Positions 56,243-64,000 of a stretch of 64,000 nt of DNA are shown piece by piece. The translations under genes and the position numbers were made by a program. Source of the stretch: Glycine soja. Its lineage: Eukaryota > Streptophyta > Magnoliopsida > Fabales > Fabaceae. How positions within the stretch are numbered: position 1 is the stretch's first letter; each line of letters starts with the position of its first letter. The stretch is from NCBI RefSeq assembly GCF_004193775.1, contig NC_041004.1, positions 6,161,309 to 6,225,308 of the forward strand, in the 5' to 3' direction. The notes beneath the pieces are model-generated. The model was not told the origin of the DNA and did not search any database. It saw only the letters and a program-made list of their open reading frames with translations.

Positions 56243-59200
56243 GAAATGTGCTTCTTGGGTACGCGTACGTTGCTTGATAAGAATCACACTCTTCATAACC
56301 ACTTTGGAGATCATCAATGACTACATAATCATTGTAATCATCAAAATCAAGTTCTGGTGCTGGGAAATGCTGACATGCAAATTTCATCACGTTGATTTGC
56401 ACATTCAACTCAATAGCCCTGAGAGAATGTTTATCCAAGCACAAGCAGTTCCAAAACTCTATCTTTTTCCTGTTTTCTTTCAATTGTTTAACTGCTGTTG
56501 AAGGGAACAATACAGTCCTCAGATATCTGCATTCATTAGCAAGTAGAGTTTCAAGCGATGGGGGAAGCTCTGGTATAGTTTGAAGAAAGTCACAATGACG
56601 AAGGTCTAGACATCGCAGTCTAGTACAGTCTTTTATGGATGAAGGCAAACTCTGAATGGTACTGAAATATATAACTAGGATTTCTAGCTTGCTTTGACGT
56701 CCAAAAGATGAGGGCAACACTTTGAGTCCAAAGCTGCCTCGCATATTTAGTTCTATCATATTCTCTGATGTAACTAAGAGTTCCTTTAGGCCATGACACA
56801 ATTCAAGGTTCAGATAACGAAGGGAGCTTAAATGGATATGATCACTTGTGAGCCTTGTAAGGTTGAAACAGTAAGTTATTTCCAATTTCTCAAGCTTTTT
56901 GAGAGAGAAAATAGAGGAATGAACACTACTCAAACCACAATGGCTGAGATTCAGTACTTCAAGATTTGTTGCCTTTGTAAAGTCTGGTAGCTCCTCCATG
57001 AATTGGCACCTATAGAGTCTGACTTCTTTTAAATTCACCAGATTCTGTAACAAAACAAAACAAATGAAGACATCACACATGAGCCCATGAAGATAATTAT
57101 GTATTCCTAGTATTAAGAGATAAACTATAACGGAAAAACATGGGGTGTTTGTGTGAAAAGATTGAGATAGAGAGCAAAATAAAAGAAGAGAAATAAAGTG
57201 ATAAATGTTACAAATGATATTATGAGAACTGAAAAAAAAAAAGAGAAAGAACAATACAGTGAAAGACGAGAAAGTAAGTGTATAATAAATTCTATGAACA
57301 GTGAGAATGGCATTCTAAATTGTAGAAGTTATAGATAAATTCTATGAACAATACACTTATTTAGTTTACCTGCATTCCATCCCAAAGTTTTTGCACACAG
57401 CTATCTGACAGGTCCAATATAACAAGATCCTTTGCTGAAAATTTTTCTGGCAGGGATCTTAGAGGGCATTGCTTCCAACGAAGATATCTAATATTACTTG
57501 GCAGATATTCAAGCCCTTCTGGAAGAAAATCCATGTCATCTCGAATATATTTGCCATGAAAATCCAAAAATTGTAGGTTGCTCATCTTGGAAAATATGCC
57601 AGGGCCTAACTTCAGCTTCCTAATTTTTGACAAGTCTATGCTTATACTTCTAATGGCGCTTGTTCCCTACCAAAAAACAATAAGAAAAAGAATACTTTAG
57701 GCCGTAAATGCAGAATTTTCTGTGAACAAAAAGTCAAAAATTATCTCAAGGATGTCACATATTTATACTGCTACCTTGTTATTGTTCAGTACTTCATAAA
57801 TCTCATCAGCATCCAACAATCTGCTTCGACTTCCAAGATCTTCACTAGACTCCTCATGAGCAATCTCTCGACCCATTTCTTGTACAATATGGTGCATAGA
57901 TACAGTATTATCCTCAGAAATAGTTATAAGAGATTTATCTTTCAGCCTTTCTAACCCAATAGCTACTGAATTATCATTTTCATGATCCCTTAATAAAAGG
58001 TTTAGGTAGTCCACTTTTAAATTCAATCCATTGAAGAAACATGCAATATCTAAGAAAATATTTTTCTCTTTGCGATCTAGATCATAATAACTTGGTTTCA
58101 TTTTGTCATGAACTTTTTTGTTTGGCATTTTTTGAAGTTTGTCCAGCTGACTTTTCCATGCTTCCTTATCCTTTCCACGAAGAAGTTGACCTAAAACTTT
58201 AAGAACTAAGGGAACACCTTTGGCATAATCGACCATCCAATATGAGAGGAGCAAGTAGTCCCAGTACTCCTCTCCAACATGACTTTGGTTAAAGGCATTC
58301 AGATAAAAGAGTTCACCTGCTTCATCAATACTCAAACTACCAATCTCATATATATCATTAACTTTGTTGTGAAGAATTTGCCTGTCTCTGGCTGTTATAA
58401 TTATTCTACTACCTGATCCAAGCCAATTAAGAGTTCCAACTAATTTTTCTACTTGATCATAATCATTTACATCATCAAGAACAATAAAAATCTTCACACG
58501 ACCAATCCTTCTCAAAATATCATTGGGTAACCCATTTGTTGTCTTAATTTTCACATCTTCTGTTAATAGTGTAGAAAGAAGTTTTTCTTTTACACAAATT
58601 ACGCCATGCCTTTCTAATTCTTCGTTTACCTTTGCCAAAAAACAACAACTTTCATACTCAAAACATTGTTTGTTAAATAATTCTTCTACAATAGTTGTCT
58701 TGCCGATACCATGCATACCCCAAATTCCAATAACGCGGACATCTTTTGACTCTTGACGTAACAATGATTCTAAATCTGCAATCGGTTTGTCAATTCCAAT
58801 AAGTCCTTTTGAGTTATTAATTGGCTTCTTATTCAACCTCTTCAACACATGATCAATGATATCTTCGAGCAGCTCAGCCTCATTCCTATATAACAGAGAA
58901 TGTGAAAGAAAATGTATGAAAATTAACGGCAATATTACTATTTGCTCTCTTAGTTGGAAGTTTATAGTAAGGGGTTCAACTCCCATATGGAATTTCCCTT
59001 CCCCTTCCCTTTCCCCTTCCTCCATAATGAGAATCCCTAATAGGTCAAGTACACCAAAATAGAAAGGATGACTTGAACCATTTAATTATATTACTTGAGT
59101 CTTCCTTAACCCCTAAATTCGATGGGCCAACAAAGCATCAGTTATCTGAACTAAATCCTAGTACGATCTAGTTGTGGCATTCACTAAAATATGTGAAAGT

Positions 59201-59827
59201 GACAACTAAGAAAACATACATTCTGGTAGAGAAAATCTATAGAGAATAAGAGTTATTTCTTTTTACTATTCAAGCAAACAAATTGTGATATATAATATGC
59301 ATGTAGCTACATAACACAAACAGCTAGAACATTTGAACAATTTTATGGAGAAAAAAATATCTTACCGAAAATTTGTTGAATTAATTCCTGATAAATTAGC
59401 AGAATTTTTCAGAGCACGTCTCCACATTCGCACTATAGGCAAATCATACTTTTTTTCGTGTTCAGCAAGTGCTGTTTCAAAACTTCCCTTTTGATGCCGA
59501 ACATTAGTAGGATCTACATTGTAAAATACCGGTATTACAATGTCCATACTCTTCTCTGCACTCAACTATTTTCACAAGTTCTTCCAAACACCAACGTGAA
59601 GAAGCATAGTCTTCGGAGAATATAATCAATGAAATAGATGATCCTTCAATTGCTTCTAGAAGTGATTGTGATATTTCATCTCCTCTCTGAAGTTTATCGT
59701 CAACAAAGGCATGTATTTGCTTTTGATGAAAAGCCTTACTCAAATGGCTAAGAAAACCGAGGCGGATGTCCGAGCCCCTAAAGCTTACAAAAACATCATA
59801 CTTTATGCGAGGAATATCGTTTGACAT
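56243..59827 (-). pseudogene. TNL-B: TIR-NBS-LRR resistance-type gene, broken by TIR frameshift and copia-C
   Basis: This is an intracellular TIR-NBS-LRR immune receptor gene. Exons are: 1, 59366-59827 (TIR, starts MSNDIPRIKYDVFVSFRG); 2, 57775-58885 (NB-ARC); 3, 57370-57666 (first LRRs); 4, 56243-57044 (LRRs), continuing at 51328-50891 beyond copia-C. All inner GT/AG sites are intact. NB-ARC motifs are all present: P-loop GMHGIGKTT, kinase-2 IFIVLDDVND, RNBS-B GSRIIITARD, GLPL-type GVPLVLKVLG, and MHD-like MHHIVQEMG. In the TIR exon a 2-bp loss near 59540 shifts the frame just after the VECREEYGH segment. The product would be a 107-residue partial TIR protein unless the lesion is bypassed. 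The NB-ARC exon itself has no stop, so damage is recent or unevenly distributed. ATG 59827 was chosen because the longer reading starts with TTG. Confidence 0.92.
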
Positions 59828-60786
59828 TGCCTTTGCTGCTCCATCCTTTGGTTTGTTAAAACAAACATTAAAATTTTTCAAAAGAAAAAAACACTTAGTT
59901 GTAATCAAAGCAACATCTCAAATATATTACTTATTTATGAAAATATGTTATTATTTTTAGAGTTAATTATGTTTTTATTTCTTCTAATTTTTATATTTTT
60001 GATGTAGTCATATAATTTTTGTTTTACCATTTTTAGTCTATCATTTATTTTCATTCATATTATTGGTCCCTGAAATAAAAATAGACAAAAAAAATAGTTC
60101 TCCAGAAGGACTCATATTGATGGATAAAAATAAATGAGGAACTAAAAAGGTAAATAATTTTATAAGGACTAAAAACAAAAATTTAAAATTTTAGGTGGAC
60201 TAAAAATATCCTTATTTTTATTAACAATTTGACAAGTGTTATATTAAGGTCTCATGTTAATTATATTAAGATCCCTATCCTTTCATTGAATCTTGCATAT
60301 TTTTAGTCCTTTTGAACTTTATAAAAAAAATATTTTTAGTCCTTTGGATCACTCCTCAATTTGCTTGTTTTTTAATTGTAGGTTGTGTGGAGGAATTAAA
60401 AATAAGCTTTTTTTTTTATGAAAAGTTTAATGACTAAATTGCACAATATAAAAATTTGGACACTAGAAATAGGTTTAAATATTCAAGAGATGCTTGAAAT
60501 ATAATCGAATTTTGCAACTGATTTTTGAAAATATTTTACTTCTCATTGAATTTTTGAAACTTCAAAAGTTTTGTGAGAAATTTCTATCATTAATCTTCAT
60601 CCAAAGTGTGTGATGATATGTTAAGTAATAGGACACATCACTAATACAGGTATAGAGCAGCATTAACACATGGCATGTGACCTGAATTTTTTTATATTTA
60701 ATTTAATTTAATAAATTATTTTATTTAAAAAAAGATAATAAAGTTAAAGTGTAATCCACCCTCAGATCCACACTCTCCTCGTTTTA
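59828..60786. other. Upstream region of TNL-B with a possible small inverted-repeat element
   Basis: AT-rich. Positions of about 59957-60225 begin with TTAATTATGTTTTTAT and end with a roughly complementary ATATCCTTATTTTTATTAA, with GGACTAAAAA-type blocks in between, typical of small MITE-like soybean repeats. The termini are imperfect and no target duplication was confirmed. The TNL-B promoter should lie here. Confidence 0.35.
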
Positions 60787-60969
60787 GTCCTCCGCTACGA
60801 GCTCTCCAACCTCCACTGCACCATCAAGCTCCTCCAGCACTGCATCCATGCCCTCCGCCTCTCTAACAAGCTCGGCGACCACATGGCCACCCTCGACCCC
60901 GAAAAACTCGATTTTGCCAAGGCTGCTCAGCTCCACTTCGGGATTCTCAGTCTTTGCGACAAAGACTAA
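60787..60969 (+). pseudogene. COG5-like gene fragment
   Basis: The + strand reads YELSNLHCTIKLLQHCIHAL, then RLSNKLGDHMA and PEKLDFAKAAQLHFGILSLC, ending at TAA 60967-60969. This resembles the N-terminal part of the conserved oligomeric Golgi complex subunit 5, which acts in retrograde Golgi tethering. The similarity begins without a start codon and stops after about 60 codons. GC content is far above that of its flanks. It is a fragment, not a gene. The family call is from memory. Confidence 0.55.
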
Positions 60970-62465
60970 AAAAAAATCAAACAATCCAACCAACACGGTG
61001 TGCCTCTACACCATCATTGCTTTTGGTGTCGTTTGGAGGAGGAGGATTTTCAGATCTGAATCGCAAGGGAGCAGATCTCTAGTGTCCGAAGTCATCGGCC
61101 TTGTTCATGAAGAGGCACAAACCGCACTTCCCTTGCTAGTCGATTTCGTCGATGATCGTGTGAGTGTCATGAAGGTAAGGATGGAGGATTTGGTGCTTTT
61201 ATGATCTTGAGAACAAAGGTTTCAGTCTGGTTAAACCATAAGAGTGTCACTGTGGTGCTGGATATGTAGACCATTTTGGGTGGAAGTGGGTATGGTCCTA
61301 GAATGTTCCCATGCCCCTCAACATCAACTCCCTCGTCAACAAGTGTGACTCTTTCCCCGTCCTCCGCCGTTGCGTCTTTGACTCCTACACCCCTCTGGTG
61401 CCAACACTGGAGCCGGAGCAATCCCTGCCATCAGAGAGAGGCTTTTGGGTTCCTCCCTTACTGCCGAGATTCCGACGAAGCATGTTAGATCTCTTTGTTC
61501 CTTCACCAGATAAGACTTTGTCCTGTTTGAGCTCTAAAGAAACCGTCGCACCTGATTCCGTGGTATGGAGGGTTGAGAAATTCAAAGGTGAAATTAAAAA
61601 TTTGATCATTTTGGGTTTGGAATAATAGGTTTTGTTTGTTTTTTTGTGGGTGCATAATTGCAAAGGCTGAAAAGGATGAAGTTGCTGAAAAAACAACACA
61701 GACAAGCTCTTCTTCTTGATAATTTCTTGGGTGTTGATGGGCTTGCCCCTGGGCATTCACTTCATGATAGAAAACCTGTTACCTACGCTTTAGGTAAGAA
61801 GTTTTATCATAGTTTGTATTTTGTTTTCATAGCAGGAGTTGGCCTCTTCATTTTCCTCATTTTTTTTTGTCTTTTTTGCATGGACTACAGGAGTATATTA
61901 GACAGTTCACTTTTTTTGCAGTTGATTGTTGTGGGTATGTTAGGGCCCTAGGTACCTTCTGGGGCAAGTAGCATGTATAACCAATATCTATTTCATTCTT
62001 TGGAAATGTTTGGTTTTAGCATAACTAAAAAGTTTTCCCCATGGACCTGGGGGGCTTCTGATTGAGAAGTACAAGGATAATTTAGTGGGACTTTTTGATA
62101 GTTGACTTTGGGTTTTTGGATCATTCATTGAGTTGTTGGATCTAATAAATGTTTCATTGGATTTTGCATAGATACCATGCGCCCCCCATACAACCATATT
62201 TGTAATTGTACTGTCCTATACATTGATAGTGATGAACAGTGGTAACAAAATCTGGACATGGGTAAGTTGTTGTTTTGGATTGTTTGATTTTTTTAGGGTT
62301 GCTGATCTGAGATGAGGATGAGGAGTATAACAGAAGATGGGTTGTTGACAGGAGCAAAATCTGAGTTGTGGTGGTGGCTCGTGGTGGTTTGACAAAGGTC
62401 GAGTAGGGTTCATGTTCGTTGTGGATGGTATTAGTTGTAGTTTCGTATTCATCGATTGGGTCTGA
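60970..62465. other. Patchwork of unidentified coding-like pieces
   Basis: Several short GC-richer blocks read in different frames: SRSLVSEVIGLVHEEAQTAL (about 61070-61200), a 104-codon ORF at 61311-61625, and LDNFLGVDGLAPGHSLHDRK followed by a GT donor-like site (about 61690-61800). None is recognised with confidence. Their composition and abrupt ends suggest relics or captured pieces of several genes. Confidence 0.35.
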
Positions 62466-63060
62466 TGGTGTTGTTCATTGCCTTTGTGAGAAGTTGGTTG
62501 TTCAACTACAATCGCGAACCAACAAGCATCTAAACAAGTTATTTTGGTGATGTGCTGAGTGGAATGTAAGGATTTGTGCTCTTTATTGAAACATGGTTGG
62601 GTTGGTGCTATGTTTTGTTCTATGATTTTAAATTGCTTTTGTTTATGATTGCAGGAAGTTAAGAACTATAGATTTTGGGTTTGGGATGATGATTAATTTG
62701 AAGAAATGATTGAACCAAGACTCTGAAAATAATGGTGGCGCGGGAAGTAATGTGGGTTGTAGAAGTAATGTGGATTTGAATCATTTGTTGTCACACAAAT
62801 GAAGAAGCTAAAGCTGAAGGTTGCAACAAATGAAGAATTTGTTTGTATGAGGAACAAATCATGGAGTTGAAGAAGATGTTGGCTATAGAAGAACATCAAA
62901 CTCAGACAAATTCTGAAGTTGTTGCTGAACTGAGGAAAAAAATTGCAAAATAACATACCAAGATTAACACTGAACGAAAGATGATCAAGGTTTTAGGATG
63001 CATTGTAGTGTTCCTTTGGGATTTATTGAGTGTTGTTACCATTGCATTTGCAATGCAGTA
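62466..63060 (+). pseudogene. Decayed GRF-type zinc-finger gene with coiled coil and C-terminal membrane segment
   Basis: A degenerate GRF zinc-finger start (VHCLCEKLVVQLQSRTNK, about 62480-62540) is followed, after intron-like sequence ending TTGCAG, by NYRFWVWDDD. Next come coiled-coil-like pieces in shifting frames (MKKLKLKVATNEEF, then HQTQTNSEVVAELRKKI). The last piece is a hydrophobic tail, MIKVLGCIVVFLWDLLSVVT, ending at 63060. This layout is common for small GRF-type zinc-finger proteins that are abundant in legumes. Stops and frameshifts separate the pieces, so it is a pseudogene. Confidence 0.5.
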
Positions 63061-64000
63061 GTGTTCTAGTAGGTATGATAATGTGGTCTATAGTGAAGCA
63101 TCAACAATTGTGATGACATGCTGTTTTAAATCCTTATGAACCTTTTTGTTTTTAGGTCCCTATGAAATTTTAAGAATCCAGTGAGAAGTAAAAAATTTTC
63201 TAGGATTAGTTGGAAAATTTAGATATATTTCAGGGATCTCATACATATTTAAGCCCTAAAAATAAGATCCAATAAAACTGTAGGTAATAAAAACATATTT
63301 TATCTACATTTTATAACAAAAAATATTGTGGGTTACATTTTGCAAAACGAAGATATACCCAACAAAAACGAAGAAATAACAACTACAAAGTGAATAAGTT
63401 AGAAAAACCCATAAATTATTCCATGACATGATCTGTATAATCAAAATTCTTTCATCCTTTTCCTAAAAGCATAGTAATGGAAAAACAACACAAAAAAATC
63501 ACTTGAAGGGAACTCCCATGCATCAGCAATATAATGAGTTTCAGATCAAGTTTCAAATGTATATAAGCTGAAACAACAATCACCTTTGCGACAAATTTAT
63601 TGACAACTTGTTTCTTCTTCGCTCCTATTCCACTAGCTAACATGTTGAATCTACACAACGGAATTCCCTGAAGCAAAAAGAATTGGAAAAACAGTTTTAA
63701 TTGGAATGTTGAATTAAGAAGAAAAGTATAGGATACAAAAAGAAAATAATAATAAAGTAGATGTCAGTCATCAACCTGTGTAGATGCCACTCATGAACCA
63801 ATAAAATTAGGAGGATTTAAACTAATACATTTATAGACTCTAAAATCGATATGTTTAGAAAGTACTATGTTCCTCTGATTTCTTGGTGGTACTTACGTTA
63901 TTATAGACAAAAGTAAATTCTATAAGAGAAAAATTTATAGTTTTTAAAGCACTGATAAATAACTAACAAGAAATGCTACGAACTTCTCTTGCACACTCAT
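63061..64000. other. Window end: AT-rich sequence with one possible exon
   Basis: There is no complete gene. On the - strand 63584-63667 is an 84-bp open block, GIPLCRFNMLASGIGAKKKQ and so on. It is bounded by a good acceptor (TTTTTGCTTCAG) and a GT donor, so it could be an internal exon of a gene continuing beyond the window. I do not recognise it. Confidence 0.3.

Noticed and set aside
1..64000. CRISPR arrays, tRNA or rRNA genes, bacterial operons
   Set aside because: None was seen. The only regularly spaced repeats are the intron repeats, the 36-bp minisatellite, microsatellites and transposon-internal repeats.

Overview
This is nuclear plant DNA, most likely from a legume close to soybean (Glycine). 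The intergenic DNA is AT-rich and the genes have introns. TIR-NBS-LRR (TNL) genes, found in dicots, are present, and several LTR retrotransposon families and a CACTA transposon with Tgm-like ends are stacked inside one another. The species call is an inference from gene and transposon style, because no database search was possible. Several open reading frames that look longer begin at TTG or GTG, so I moved the starts to the first supported ATG.

Layout. (1) 0-10.5 kb holds two apparently intact genes on the + strand: an IMK-type LRR receptor-like kinase (512-3835, 2 exons) and a plant Abraxas/ABRO1 (FAM175)-like MPN-family protein (7356-10494, 2 exons, 2.2-kb intron). (2) 10.5-15.7 kb is mostly non-coding, with a decayed RNase H fragment of a non-LTR element. 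(3) 15.7-31.8 kb is a broken TNL gene (TNL-A, - strand). Its NB-ARC exon is split by an old Ty1/copia element (copia-A). Copia-A is split by a solo LTR with target duplication CTTGC, and that LTR is split by a complete Ty3/gypsy element (gypsy-1) with identical 702-bp LTRs, target duplication TATTC and one intact 1431-codon gag-pol ORF. (4) 31.8-35.9 kb is AT-rich and contains one orphan exon resembling ribosome recycling factor. (5) 35.9-50.6 kb is a second decayed copia element (copia-B, + strand). It is interrupted by a 4.3-kb CACTA element carrying exons of a SIS3-like E3 ligase gene and probably a piece of a SMEK/PP4R3-like gene. It is also interrupted by a decayed chromodomain-type gypsy element (gypsy-2). 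(6) 50.9-59.8 kb is a second TNL (TNL-B, - strand). It has a 2-bp deletion in the TIR exon, and a fairly young copia element (copia-C) sits in its last exon. (7) 59.8-64 kb holds a patchwork of gene fragments (COG5-like, GRF-zinc-finger-like, unidentified pieces).

The two TNLs share orientation, exon structure and C-terminal sequence, so they are tandem paralogues. Both are now broken by small lesions and by transposons. Only the first 10.5 kb looks like ordinary functional gene space. The rest is a decaying resistance-gene cluster that has accumulated nested elements, the youngest being gypsy-1. The strongest items for follow-up are the gene-capturing CACTA element, the intact gypsy-1, the receptor-kinase intron built of alternating repeats that copy its own splice donor, and the orphan ribosome-recycling-factor exon.
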